NCBI RefSeq assembly: GCF_002931075.1
Contig: NZ_PSTQ01000021.1
Location: 1-38,918, forward strand
Direction of reading: 5' to 3'
Length of the DNA: 38,918 nucleotides
Source of the DNA: Pseudoclavibacter sp. AY1F1
GTDB taxonomy: Bacteria; Actinomycetota; Actinomycetes; Actinomycetales; Microbacteriaceae
Below the pieces are notes generated by a model, which saw only the letters and a list, made by a program, of their open reading frames with translations, was not told where the DNA came from and ran no database searches. The position numbers and the translations under genes were made by a program. Positions 14,319 to 23,125 of this stretch are shown here, piece by piece; position 1 is the first letter of the stretch, and the number at the start of each line of letters is the position of its first letter.

Positions 14319-15809
14319 GTGAGCGAGAATAGGCCGGTGAGCTCCACCCGAATCCCCGCAGATCCCGCCGCGACCGCACGCGCCCCCTGGCGCCGTCTCG
14401 CCGCTCGGGTCCCAGGGAGCCCGGGCCTCACCGCCTTCGCGACCTTCACGTTCTTCACTGCGTTTGCGGGCGACTTCTGGCGGAACCTCCTGACGTGGTA
14501 CGGCTTCGGCGTCATCGTCGCGATCATCGTCGCCGGGGCCGTCTGGCTCCTCGCCAGCAAGAAGCCGCTGCCGAAGATCATGCATCTGCCGTCCGCGCTG
14601 ATCGCGTTCGTCGCCTGGTGCGCGCTCTCGATCATCTGGTCCGCGTACCGGCCCGAATCGCTCCTCGGCTTCGGCATCCAACTTGTGACCGCACTTGTGG
14701 CGCTCGCCCTCGCGGTCTCCCTCACCAAGCCGCAGTTCCTGCGCGCCTTCAGCGCCGCGATGCGCTGGATTCTCGGCCTCTCGCTGGCGTTCGAGGTCCT
14801 GGTCGCCATCTTCTTCCCAGGCGGAGTGCTGCCGCTCGCGCTGCTCATCCCGGGCCAGCTCGAGCGCGTCACCGGCATTCCGGGCGCCACCGCTGAGACG
14901 GTGCCGGCCGCGTTCCTCTGGAGCCAGGGGCACATCTTCGCCGGCAGTGCGATCCAGGGCATCCTCGGCAACCGCAACCTACTGGCGATGGCCGCGCTCC
15001 TCTGCGTCATCGCAGTCGCCGTTCAGTGGTACGCCAAGCAGATGAAACGCTGGCCGGCCATCACCTGGATCGTGCTCGGCCTCGTCGCGATCCTCCTGTG
15101 CAAGTCCGCCACGGTCTTCGTGGGCTGCGCGGTTGTGCTGCTCGCCGTCGCACTCGTGTTCATCGCAAGACCGCTCAGCAACGCCCAACGGTGGGGGATG
15201 TACGGGGCCGTCTTCGCGGTCATGCTCGTCGCCGGCTGGGTCGTCCTGCAGTTCAACACGCAGCTCTTCGGGCTCATCAACCGCTCGAGCGACATGTCGG
15301 GCCGCGGTGACATCTGGGCGGAGGTCGGCCGCCTCGGCAGCGAGCACTGGCTCACCGGCATGGGGTGGATCAGCTACTGGGCGCCGTGGGTGGAGCCCTT
15401 CAAGGGGCTGCTGGTCGTGGACGGAGTGCACTTCCTCCAGGCCCACAACGCCTACCTCGATGTGTGGATGCAGACCGGCCTCATCGGTGCCTTCTTCTTC
15501 GTCGGCATCGTGCTGTCCACGCTCATCCGCACGTGGTGGCTCGCGGTCGACCGACCGCAGACCGACGCAAGCGGCCCGCGCGACTTCCCACCGACCGCCA
15601 TGCTCGCGTTCCTGCTCATGGTCGCGCTCAGCGTGCAGTCGCTGACCGAATCCCGCCTGCTCGTCGAGGGCAACTGGCTCCTGCTCTGCTACCTGGCGAT
15701 CTACTCGAAGCTGCGCATCCAGGACCTCCCGGCGCTCCCGAGGCGCACCATCTCCACCAAGACCGGCCCGCTTCCCATCATCGAGCGCAACAAGCTCGAA
15801 GGGCTCTGA
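14319..15809 (+). CDS. O-antigen ligase / polymerase-like membrane protein
   Basis: The 496-residue polytopic protein has about eleven hydrophobic segments and a large extracytoplasmic loop in its C-terminal half. The loop carries RSSDMSGRGDIW and WISYWAPW, followed by FLQAHNAYLDVWMQTGLIGAFFF. This matches the H-N-x-x-L...G-x-x-G signature of the Wzy_C (O-antigen ligase/polymerase) superfamily. It would join or polymerise glycan units on the outer face of the membrane, or transfer them to a wall acceptor. I used the GTG at 14319, which has GGGGA about 10 nt upstream; a second GTG at 14337 is possible. Downstream is an acyltransferase gene after 89 bp with two hairpins. Confidence 0.85.
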   Translation: MSENRPVSSTRIPADPAATARAPWRRLAARVPGSPGLTAFATFTFFTAFAGDFWRNLLTWYGFGVIVAIIVAGAVWLLASKKPLPKIMHLPSALIAFVAWCALSIIWSAYRPESLLGFGIQLVTALVALALAVSLTKPQFLRAFSAAMRWILGLSLAFEVLVAIFFPGGVLPLALLIPGQLERVTGIPGATAETVPAAFLWSQGHIFAGSAIQGILGNRNLLAMAALLCVIAVAVQWYAKQMKRWPAITWIVLGLVAILLCKSATVFVGCAVVLLAVALVFIARPLSNAQRWGMYGAVFAVMLVAGWVVLQFNTQLFGLINRSSDMSGRGDIWAEVGRLGSEHWLTGMGWISYWAPWVEPFKGLLVVDGVHFLQAHNAYLDVWMQTGLIGAFFFVGIVLSTLIRTWWLAVDRPQTDASGPRDFPPTAMLAFLLMVALSVQSLTESRLLVEGNWLLLCYLAIYSKLRIQDLPALPRRTISTKTGPLPIIERNKLEGL

Positions 15810-15822
15810 CTCAACTTCCCGC

Positions 15823-15865
15823 CGGGCACCCCGTGCCCGCACCGCACCGCAGATGACGCATCTGC
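15823..15865 (+). promoter_or_regulatory. Two adjacent small hairpins between ligase and acyltransferase genes
   Basis: Bases 15823-15829 pair with 15833-15839 (7 bp, CCC loop), and 15849-15855 pair with 15859-15865 (7 bp, ACG loop). They occupy most of the gap between two same-strand genes. They may attenuate or terminate read-through, or protect a processed end. No U-tract follows either one. Confidence 0.45.
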
Positions 15866-15898
15866 ATCCCTCCCACCCCCAAGGAGCGACAGAGCATC

Positions 15899-17068
15899 GT
15901 GACAGCAGCATCCCGCCAGAGCACCTCCGAGCCCATGAGCGGTCGCAAGACCTGGATGGACCTCCTCCGAGGCGGGGCCATCCTGCTCGTGATCCTGTTC
16001 CACGCGTCTGCACTGCCCGTCATCCTGATCTTCGTACCCCCGACGGAGTTCATGGCTGACCTCAACACCTTCTTCGGGCCGTACCGGATGAGCATGCTCC
16101 TCGTGCTCTCCGGGATGCTGCTCGGCCGCTCCCTCGCGAAGCCGGCCGGCATCTACTACACGAGCAAGGTCAGGACGATCGTCTGGCCCTACCTGCTCTG
16201 GGCGCTCATCTACTGGCTCGTCTCCGGGCAGGAGGAGTGGACGGACCCGTCGGCCTGGCTCGCGACGAGCTGGCTCTGGTTCCTGTTCTTCCTCGCCATC
16301 TACTACGCGGCGGCGCCGCTGCTTGCGCGCATTCGAGGCCCCTGGTTTGCGATCGTCCCGGTCGTGCTGTGGGCGTCGAGCGTCGTGCTGCCTGACGGGG
16401 ATCTCACCAACCTCGTCTACTACGGCGGCTTCTTCTTCGCAGGGCACTTCGTCGCGACCTGGCGTTCGGTCTTCTCGCGCTTCGAGACGATTCCGTGGAT
16501 GCTCGGGCTCCTGGCCATCGCGGTGACCTTCAGCCTGTTGCTCGTGGCTCAGGACCACGCCTACTACTTCGGTCTCGGCAGCCATCTCGGCGTCTCGCAC
16601 GGGGGCCCTGACGGTCTCGTCGACGCGCTCGACGGCGCCACGATCGACAACCCGACCGGTGAGGTAGCCGGCGCCGACAACGGCACCGTGATCGACCGGC
16701 TGTCCGTGCTGTGGATCCCTGTTGTGCTCGCGGGCATCGCTGGCATCATCATGTGGGTCCGCCGTGTCACGGGCGTCCTCGAGGGGCGCGGCGCGGACGC
16801 CGCGAAGTGGCTCCAGTACATCGGCCGCAACTCCGTGGTGTTCTACGTCGTCCACTACCCGACGCAGATCTGGATCACCTTCCGCCTCGGTGAGGCTGGC
16901 GTCGTCGACTCGAACACCACCTTCTGGGCGTGCACCCTCGGGGCGCTCGCGATGAGCTACCTCGCCTGCTGGCTGCGCCGATTCCGGTTCTTCGACGCGT
17001 TCTTCGTCTTCCCGAAGCTGAGGGGCACGCAGACGACAAAACAGAGCGCACCAACGGTATCCGGCTGA
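15899..17068 (+). CDS. Acyltransferase family 3 (O-acyltransferase) membrane protein
   Basis: The 389-residue protein has the start of an acyltransferase-3 domain, MDLLRGGAILLVILFHAS, with Arg24 and catalytic-type His35, then about ten membrane helices. Further conserved points are VLSGMLLGRS and KVRTIVWPYLLWALIYW. Such proteins move acyl (usually acetyl) groups across the membrane to surface sugars. No SGNH domain is fused. The GTG at 15899 has AAGGAG 12 nt upstream, which is long; an ATG at 15935 starting MSGRKTWMD is a reasonable alternative. The gene lies behind the ligase-like gene, suggesting a shared glycan pathway, and converges on the next gene. Confidence 0.85.
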   Translation: MTAASRQSTSEPMSGRKTWMDLLRGGAILLVILFHASALPVILIFVPPTEFMADLNTFFGPYRMSMLLVLSGMLLGRSLAKPAGIYYTSKVRTIVWPYLLWALIYWLVSGQEEWTDPSAWLATSWLWFLFFLAIYYAAAPLLARIRGPWFAIVPVVLWASSVVLPDGDLTNLVYYGGFFFAGHFVATWRSVFSRFETIPWMLGLLAIAVTFSLLLVAQDHAYYFGLGSHLGVSHGGPDGLVDALDGATIDNPTGEVAGADNGTVIDRLSVLWIPVVLAGIAGIIMWVRRVTGVLEGRGADAAKWLQYIGRNSVVFYVVHYPTQIWITFRLGEAGVVDSNTTFWACTLGALAMSYLACWLRRFRFFDAFFVFPKLRGTQTTKQSAPTVSG

Positions 17069-17122
17069 GCCGACCTGACCGAGAGGGGTTGACCTGGTCG
17101 GGGCCGAGCGGACCCTACCGCT

Positions 17123-18484
17123 CTAGGAGCCTGGCGCCCCGAGGACGCCGGCGCAGGTGATCTCGAACTTCCGGTAGTCGGGAGCAGTCTCGAACTGGTG
17201 CACCGACTCGGGGTCCGCTTCGCAGGCCACCACGGCCTCCCGCCACTGGGGTGTCCACGCTTCACTGGTCGCTCGCGCGGTGCGCACCTCTGGCCACTGC
17301 ATGGCCACGTAGGCGAACAGCACGATGATGGTCCCAGCTGCGGCGATGCGGCTCAGCACCGGGAGTCGTGGACTCACTCTGGAGACGAACGCCGAGGCGG
17401 CGAACGGCAGGCAGGCGAGCGCGAACATTCCCGCGGATGCCCCGTACCGGAGGTCCAGCAGCACAAGCAGCCACTCCTGTCCCTCGATCTCCGAGAACTG
17501 GAAGAACCAGAACGGGTTGACGAAGAGGGACCCGCCGAACGTCAACGCGGACACGAGCAGCAGGGTCGAGATCGCAAAGCGCTCCGGGTTCCTGCCGCAG
17601 ATCAGCGTGATGGCCGCCGCCAGCACGAACGGGATGAGCCCAAGCCACAGGAACGAGGTGCCGTTCTCGGCGAGGTAGACGGCGTTGGCCTTCACGTCAC
17701 CGTTCCAGATCGGGAGGATGGCGTTGGCGAGCCACCCGACCACCACGTCGGCCAGCACGACGACCTCGTCGGACTCTGTGCCGCGCGGGAAGTTCAGCCA
17801 GGTGTACACCTGCGTACCCGCACCGATGATTGCCCCGAGAGCGACGGCGATGTGGGCGAAGCTGCGGTCCCAAATGAGTTTGAGCAGGATGAAGGGCACG
17901 ATGACGACGGCCTGGAACTCGGTGAGCGTGCAGGCGAGCACCACAACGGCCCAGAAAATCCCCTCGCCGCGTGTGCCTATCCGCGCCACGGCGATCCAGG
18001 CGGTCAACCAGAGGCAGTAGGTGTGAATGTTCGCGAGGTCGCCGATGATCTCGCGGCTCAGGAGCGGGACCATGACCGGGACGATGGCCATGAAGAACCG
18101 AGCGGGCAGCCACGTCAGGATGCCGCGGGTGAGTCGGAATGTGGCGGCGCCGACGAACCCGGCGAAGAGCACGCACACGATGAAGACCCCGCGGTCGAAG
18201 TGCTCGAGGGGAATGGTCTGCACGAGACCGGCCGTGAAGAGGCGCGGAAGGAAATGCTGGTAGCCCGCGTACGGCTGCAGCAGGGATGCGAGGGTTCCGT
18301 TCTCGAGCTGCTGCTTGAGGAAGATCGGCCCGTCTTCTGCCCAGATGGCCTGCTGGTCCGTCGGGGCGATCCTGAGCCAGCTGGTCACTGCGACGAGGAC
18401 GAAGACAGCGACGAGCCAGAAGACCTCGTTGCGGGTCCACGAGGGGAGACCGGCGAGCGCTCTCTCGACCCTGCTCTGTTTCAC
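17123..18484 (-). CDS. Polytopic membrane protein, possible GT-C glycosyltransferase
   Basis: I do not recognise a precise family. The 453-residue protein has about eleven hydrophobic helices. After the first is a short loop with W-A-E-D-G-P (48-53), the kind of acidic first-loop motif seen in GT-C enzymes that use lipid-linked sugars. A C-terminal soluble tail of about 50 residues follows, with two cysteines (VVACEADPES and FEITCAGV). The start is uncertain. The frame is open to 18643, but the first 53 residues look non-coding (Arg/Ala/Gly-rich), so I chose the GTG at 18484. Its place between ligase, acyltransferase and epimerase genes fits a role in surface glycan assembly (inference). Confidence 0.7.
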   Translation of the reverse strand: MKQSRVERALAGLPSWTRNEVFWLVAVFVLVAVTSWLRIAPTDQQAIWAEDGPIFLKQQLENGTLASLLQPYAGYQHFLPRLFTAGLVQTIPLEHFDRGVFIVCVLFAGFVGAATFRLTRGILTWLPARFFMAIVPVMVPLLSREIIGDLANIHTYCLWLTAWIAVARIGTRGEGIFWAVVVLACTLTEFQAVVIVPFILLKLIWDRSFAHIAVALGAIIGAGTQVYTWLNFPRGTESDEVVVLADVVVGWLANAILPIWNGDVKANAVYLAENGTSFLWLGLIPFVLAAAITLICGRNPERFAISTLLLVSALTFGGSLFVNPFWFFQFSEIEGQEWLLVLLDLRYGASAGMFALACLPFAASAFVSRVSPRLPVLSRIAAAGTIIVLFAYVAMQWPEVRTARATSEAWTPQWREAVVACEADPESVHQFETAPDYRKFEITCAGVLGAPGS

Positions 18485-18694
18485 TGCGTTCTGACCCAAG
18501 GCCCCCCCAAGCGTTCGTACGAGACCATGCGACGCCGGGCGCGCACGAGCTCCGAGCCTACTGCTCGCCGCCCCCTCGACCCGAGAGGACGTGCCGATGC
18601 CCGGCGGCAAATCGTTGGCTGGGGGCCTCGCGCGTGTGAGCAAGCAGCCGCGCCGATTGCGTTCGAGCGTGCGCCTGCGTTTCCTCTCGGAGCG

Positions 18695-19567
18695 CTAGTC
18701 CCCGACCTCGGGGGCACCGTCGACGGTCGCCATGAGCTGGCGGATGGCCGTGGCGTCACCGTAGATCTCGCGCGAGTCGTACGGACGGTCCGGGAACGCC
18801 CCGTACTTCAGGGTGATGTCGAGCCCGTTCTCCATGATGAACCGTTCGACGTGCTCACCCAGCGACACCGATGTTCCGGAGCCGACGTTGATGACACCGG
18901 TCACATCGCTCTGGAGCGCGACCGCGGCGATCTGTCGGCCCAACTCGGCGACGTGGATGAAGTCGAAGCGAGCAGCACCCGACGTGAACGGAAATTCCGT
19001 CTTGCCTTGGTCTGCCGCTTCGAGCAGCTTCGTGAAGATCGACTTGTTGTTCCGGTCGTCGCCGTAGATGTAGTAGGCACGCAGCCACTGCAGGGCAACC
19101 CGATCGCCGAACGCGAGGAGCGAGGATTTCCGCAGCGCGTCCTTGGCGATGCCGTAGAGGGAAAGCGGGTTCGTCGCCGTCTCATCGGTGACGGCCCCTT
19201 CGTAGAAGCCGATCTCGTGCATCGAGCCGAGCACGGCGAGGCGCTGCACACCCGCATCCACCGCTGAGGAGAGGAACCTGAAGTGGTCCGAGAGCTTGAG
19301 CATGTGCACGGGGGCGTTGTGTGCGAAGCCGGCCTCCCAGGCGAGGTGCACAACTGAGGCGGGTGCCGGGCTGAGCAGCTCGGCGAAATCAGCCCCAGGG
19401 GCAAGCAGATCGAACTCGACGACTCGAGCTTCGCTGTTGATCCGAGCGGCACTGCCTGGACGGACAACGGCGGTCACCTCGGCCCCCCGCGCGACCAGCG
19501 CGTCGACGACGTGCCTGCCGATGTAGCCGCCGGCCCCGGTCACGAGCACCTGTTCGCTTTGCGTCAT
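18695..19567 (-). CDS. NAD-dependent epimerase/dehydratase (extended SDR)
   Basis: The 290-residue enzyme has the Rossmann glycine motif TGAGGYIG (10-17), Ser115 in VLGSMHEIG and the catalytic pair Tyr138-x3-Lys142 in SLYGIAK. This is the complete set for an extended short-chain dehydrogenase acting on a nucleotide sugar. The exact product (an epimer, a 4-keto sugar or a reduced deoxysugar) cannot be read. It starts at ATG 19567 with AAGGGA about 7 nt upstream. A TAGACT box at 19592-19597 would give an 18-nt leader. A strong hairpin separates it from the secreted-protein gene upstream, so it has its own promoter. The context indicates precursor supply for the surface glycan. Confidence 0.88.
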   Translation of the reverse strand: MTQSEQVLVTGAGGYIGRHVVDALVARGAEVTAVVRPGSAARINSEARVVEFDLLAPGADFAELLSPAPASVVHLAWEAGFAHNAPVHMLKLSDHFRFLSSAVDAGVQRLAVLGSMHEIGFYEGAVTDETATNPLSLYGIAKDALRKSSLLAFGDRVALQWLRAYYIYGDDRNNKSIFTKLLEAADQGKTEFPFTSGAARFDFIHVAELGRQIAAVALQSDVTGVINVGSGTSVSLGEHVERFIMENGLDITLKYGAFPDRPYDSREIYGDATAIRQLMATVDGAPEVGD

Positions 19568-19591
19568 CTTCGTCCCTTCACAAGAATCGCC

Positions 19592-19597
19592 AGTCTA
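19592..19597 (-). promoter_or_regulatory. -10 box of the epimerase gene
   Basis: TAGACT on the minus strand lies 24 nt before the ATG at 19567, with a Shine-Dalgarno sequence in between. This is a leadered promoter, in contrast to the leaderless ones elsewhere in the window. It sits after the terminator of the upstream gene. Confidence 0.5.
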
Positions 19598-19648
19598 GCC
19601 GAGGGGATGCGCGACGCCTCCAGGGCGCGGCGGAGGCGCGCATCGAGA

Positions 19649-19693
19649 AGGGCCCGCCTCTTCACTCCTACACGGAGTGAAGAGGCGGGCCCT
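19649..19693 (-). terminator. Terminator of the 1100-residue protein gene
   Basis: A perfect 20-bp stem (19649-19668 with 19674-19693) has a 5-nt loop, TACAC. It begins 17 bp past the gene's stop codon. A short TTCTCG follows on the minus strand. Confidence 0.9.
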
Positions 19694-19709
19694 CGGAACC
19701 TGCTGATAC

Positions 19710-22700
19710 CTACTCGGCTACCGGTGCTCCGAGCCCCATGATCGAGAAGAGCTCGAGCGAGAGGCGGAACGTCGTCGGAGGTGTCGCCTCAGGCGTGTTC
19801 TCGGTCACCGGCTCCTCGTCGGCGGTGGGCGCCGGAGTCTCCGCATCAGCGGCCGCGGTCGGAGACGCGGTGGGAGTCGCCTGGTCGCCTGGTGTCGCCT
19901 CGGGCGCAGACGATTCCGGCCTCGACTCGTCCGGAGTGGTCGTCGCCTCCGGAGATGGAGTCTCCGGAACGGTCGTCTCGGTCGGCGTCGCTGTCGCCGT
20001 CGGCTCAGCCAGCGTCGGGTCGATGAGCGACAGCTTGCCGTCGATCACGCGGTAGAAGTTGTCATCCGGCCCCTGGACGACGTTGCCGATCGGCTCAGCA
20101 TCGCTCGCCACGGTGAGCTTGACGCCCACTTCGGGAGCAAGAGGCGTGAAGACGAGCCCGAACGCCTCGGCATCCGCCTGGCTCGAGAACGGAACCAGCT
20201 GGCCATCGACTCCGATGTACGGAACGTCACCAACCATGACAGCGGAGGTGTAGAGCGGCGCCGTGTTTCCAGCGAAGGCTTCGAAGTTCGCCGCAGGAAC
20301 AACCTGGACGCCCGCGACGTCGATTCCGAGCTGCGCCGCGACATCTGGGGACCCGAGCTGAAGCAGCTTCTCGCCGTTGACGATCCACACGCCAGAGCCG
20401 GCCTTGTCCGTGATGATGTCGCCAGACTCGAGCGGAACTGCAGGCTCAGCCGTCTCAGTCGGAGTCGGCGTTGCCGTCTCGGTCGGCGTCGGTGTCGCTG
20501 ATTCGGTCGAGGTCGGCTCAGGCGTCACCGTTGCCGTCGGTTCCGGTGTCGCCGTCGCCGTGGGCTCAGGCGTCACCGTTGCCGTGGGTTCCGGTGTCAC
20601 CGTTGCCGTCGGTTCCGGTGTCGCTGTGGGCTCAGGCGTCGCCGTTGGCTCGGGCGTCGCCGTGGGCTCAGGCGTCGAGGTCGAGTCTGGCAACGGCCAG
20701 CCCGCCGGGGCTCCGAGGAGCGTCGCCCCGCTCGGGATCGCATCCGCGACACTGTCGACGACCTGGAGCGAACCGCGCTCCGGCATGCCCATCGCTTCGC
20801 CGATTGCCGGCCAGCCGATGAGACGCTTCTCGCCCTCGATGATGGCGTACCAGCCACCGCTCGCGGTGGTGATGAACTCCGTTGCCGGGTCCTGCGACAC
20901 ACCGATGACGCCGCACAGCTGTGCGCTCAGCGTCTCGCTCTCGAGACCGTACGCGGCCTGGAGCTCTGCACTCAGGTACGGGTGCCCCTGGCCCTCGGCT
21001 GCGAGCAGCGTCTGACCGTTGCACACGAACTGCGCGCTGTCGATCGTGAAGTCCCGCTTCGGGATGTTGTCGAACGAGGCCTGCGTCATGGTCGCGGGAG
21101 TGCTGCCGAAGCCGTAGGCCGCTGCGAGCTCCTTGTTGGAGATCTTGACGAGGTGCGCGCCGTCGAGGACGTAGAGGTCGTCGCTGCTCGGGGTCTTGAG
21201 GAGGGCACCGTTCGTGATGCCGTTGCCGGTCGGAACCTCGGACAGCGTGCCGTTCGCGACGGTGTACACAACTTCGTCGATGCCGCGACGAGACGCTTCC
21301 TTCTTGGCGTCGTCCTCGCTGCCGAACTCCACCCGCTCACCGCCGACGACGAGCGAGATCTTGTCGCCGTCTCGTTCCTTGACCAGGTGCGCGCCTGGAG
21401 TAGAGCCGAGCTTGCTGAGTCCGGAGAGCGCGTCAGCGGGGACTGGCGTGAAGCGCCCGATCCCGTACGCCGACGGCGAGACCTGGAGCAGGCCTGCGTC
21501 GGTGATCAGGTAGGAGGCGCTGCCGTCGGAGATGAGCGATGAATCGAGCGAGCCTGACGGCGTGATCTGTCCGAACGCATCACCGAGCTTCGCCGTCACA
21601 GCGAACTCGCTGAGCTTCTGCAGCTCGGGCGATACCTCGTAGCCGCGTGCCTCGTCGCCGAGGACCAGCGTCCGTGACCCATCGAGGGGTGTCACAACTG
21701 CGCCCCGCGAGAGTACGGGCTCACCCGCCGGGAGGAAGTCGAGTGCGCCGTCCTTCAGTTTCGTGACTGCAGTGAACAACCCGAAGTCGCGTAGCGCGCT
21801 CAGGCTCGAGACCTCGCGCTTGGTCTGGTTCTGCACAAGGAAGACCTGGCCGTTGTCGGTCTGGACGAACGATTCGAGCGTCCAGCCGCCCTCGAACTTC
21901 TCGAGCTGCTCCTTCGTGATCTTCGCGATGTTGCCCTGCGTGAAGCCGTAGCTCGCAGCCGTCGTCCAACCGCGTAGCTTCCACCACTTGCCGTCGCTGA
22001 CATAGACGGGACCGTCCGGCCCCTCGAGGATCTCGCTGACCCATGGGCCCCAAGGAATCCAGGACATCTCCTGAGCAGGGATGGTCTCGACTGCGCCGAG
22101 TGCGGCCGTGAAGCTCGCAACGCGATCAGCCGTCACGTGGTAGCGGACACCGTCGGAGAGGAAGTAGACATCGCTTGACCCCTCGGCCTGGATGAGCGCC
22201 GGGCGCGCTGCCGTTCCCTGGGCGTCACCGAACCAGTCGGTGTACATGCGCCAGAAGTTGCGGTTGCCGTAGGCCGAGCATCCGTCACCCTCGCCATACA
22301 TGTTCGAGAGCGCGGCGTTGTTGGGCTGGTACGGCGTGTAGTTGTACAGGCCCGCCGTTGCGTAGTTCGAGATGTAGACGGCGGAGGACCCGCAGGAGAA
22401 GTTGGGGTTGTACAGCACGTTGTTCGTGGCGAACGGGATGTGGTTGAAGCTGTAGGGGTTCGCCTTGTAGTACTGGAACTGACGCGCGGCGTTGTAGACC
22501 TGGTAGAAGAAGCCGCCGTAGCTGGCGTCGCACGGGGCCGTGTCAGGGCAGCCGAAGCCGGTCGCGGCTGCGAGGCGGCCGAGCGTCGGGCTCGACATCG
22601 AGACGAGGCTCTGCTCTTTCTCGAGGAGCACGAGCATCGCCTTGGCGCTGAAGTTGCAGGCCTGTCCGACCTTCGCGATGATGTTCGCGGCCGATTCGCC

Positions 22701-23012
22701 TCCAGGAGCTCCCGGGTAGGCGGAGCAGTACGAAGTCGCCGGCATCGATGGCGTCGACTGCGTGTAGTTGCGGAGGGCGGTCGAGGAACTCGACCCGTTC
22801 TTCGAGACGAGGAACTGCTGGACTTCGGCCGCGGTCATCGCCGAGCCGTCGTAGAAGTTCTCGTCACTGATGATGTTGCCGGGATCAAACGACGAGCCGG
22901 CAGCGGACGCCGTTTCTGCGCCGAACTCCTGAGGTGCTACCGCCTGAAAGGCGAGCAAGCCCGCAGCGGCAGCTGCCGCCGTGGCCACTATGGCAATTGT
23001 TCTGCGAAACAT
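19710..23012 (-). CDS. Large secreted modular protein with hydrolase-like N-terminus and Pro-Thr linker
   Basis: The 1100-residue protein has a signal peptide (1 to about 38, MFRRTIAIVATAAAAAAGLL then AXA-type sites). An N-terminal domain (about 41-265) follows, with LLEKEQSLVSM (129-139) and the cysteine-rich TGFGCPDTAPCD (151-162), a pattern found in secreted actinobacterial proteins with a lysozyme-like or glucosaminidase-like look. Residues 265-770 hold about seven modules of roughly 70 residues (G-x-x-VYFLSDGVRYHVT, PVYVSDGKWWKL, DLYVLDGAHLVKIS). A PTATPEP/PTATVTPEP linker spans about 770-865. Further similar modules and a Thr/Pro-rich tail follow. There is no LPXTG. It is probably a wall-bound enzyme or glycan-binding protein. 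SD AGGGAA precedes the ATG. Confidence 0.85.
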   Translation of the reverse strand: MFRRTIAIVATAAAAAAGLLAFQAVAPQEFGAETASAAGSSFDPGNIISDENFYDGSAMTAAEVQQFLVSKNGSSSSTALRNYTQSTPSMPATSYCSAYPGAPGGESAANIIAKVGQACNFSAKAMLVLLEKEQSLVSMSSPTLGRLAAATGFGCPDTAPCDASYGGFFYQVYNAARQFQYYKANPYSFNHIPFATNNVLYNPNFSCGSSAVYISNYATAGLYNYTPYQPNNAALSNMYGEGDGCSAYGNRNFWRMYTDWFGDAQGTAARPALIQAEGSSDVYFLSDGVRYHVTADRVASFTAALGAVETIPAQEMSWIPWGPWVSEILEGPDGPVYVSDGKWWKLRGWTTAASYGFTQGNIAKITKEQLEKFEGGWTLESFVQTDNGQVFLVQNQTKREVSSLSALRDFGLFTAVTKLKDGALDFLPAGEPVLSRGAVVTPLDGSRTLVLGDEARGYEVSPELQKLSEFAVTAKLGDAFGQITPSGSLDSSLISDGSASYLITDAGLLQVSPSAYGIGRFTPVPADALSGLSKLGSTPGAHLVKERDGDKISLVVGGERVEFGSEDDAKKEASRRGIDEVVYTVANGTLSEVPTGNGITNGALLKTPSSDDLYVLDGAHLVKISNKELAAAYGFGSTPATMTQASFDNIPKRDFTIDSAQFVCNGQTLLAAEGQGHPYLSAELQAAYGLESETLSAQLCGVIGVSQDPATEFITTASGGWYAIIEGEKRLIGWPAIGEAMGMPERGSLQVVDSVADAIPSGATLLGAPAGWPLPDSTSTPEPTATPEPTATPEPTATPEPTATVTPEPTATVTPEPTATATPEPTATVTPEPTSTESATPTPTETATPTPTETAEPAVPLESGDIITDKAGSGVWIVNGEKLLQLGSPDVAAQLGIDVAGVQVVPAANFEAFAGNTAPLYTSAVMVGDVPYIGVDGQLVPFSSQADAEAFGLVFTPLAPEVGVKLTVASDAEPIGNVVQGPDDNFYRVIDGKLSLIDPTLAEPTATATPTETTVPETPSPEATTTPDESRPESSAPEATPGDQATPTASPTAAADAETPAPTADEEPVTENTPEATPPTTFRLSLELFSIMGLGAPVAE
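20500..20690 (-). repeat. Degenerate tandem repeat encoding Pro-Thr linker
   Basis: GGTTCCGGTGTC, GGCTCAGGCGTC and GCCGTCGCCGTG-type words recur in units of 24-36 bp that encode PTATPEP and PTATVTPEP. The repeat is in frame, so copy-number changes would alter linker length without disrupting the protein. Confidence 0.85.
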
Positions 23013-23082
23013 GAGTTCCCTACGCGTCGAAAACCGAGGAGCCGGTCGGGTCGTACGGAAACGACACGCTCAGCAGTTTCCA

Positions 23083-23088
23083 AGTATG
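23083..23088 (-). promoter_or_regulatory. Possible extended -10 of the 1100-residue protein gene
   Basis: TGCATACT on the minus strand (hexamer CATACT at 23083-23088) would place transcription start near 23076, about 64 nt before the ATG. The 9-bp repeat array then lies roughly 50-85 bp upstream of that start, a usual position for an activator. Confidence 0.35.
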
Positions 23089-23125
23089 CACACATGGGCA
23101 ACAAAAGGCCACAGGCGTCGCACCT

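Noticed and set aside
12834-14933. 699-codon minus-strand frame over the acyl-CoA dehydrogenase
   Set aside because: The opposite frame encodes a full conserved enzyme. The antisense translation is charged, repetitive and has no family match.
17198-19267. 689-codon plus-strand frame
   Set aside because: It is antisense to the membrane protein and the epimerase. Its composition (Asp, Glu, Arg, His rich) is that of a shadow frame.
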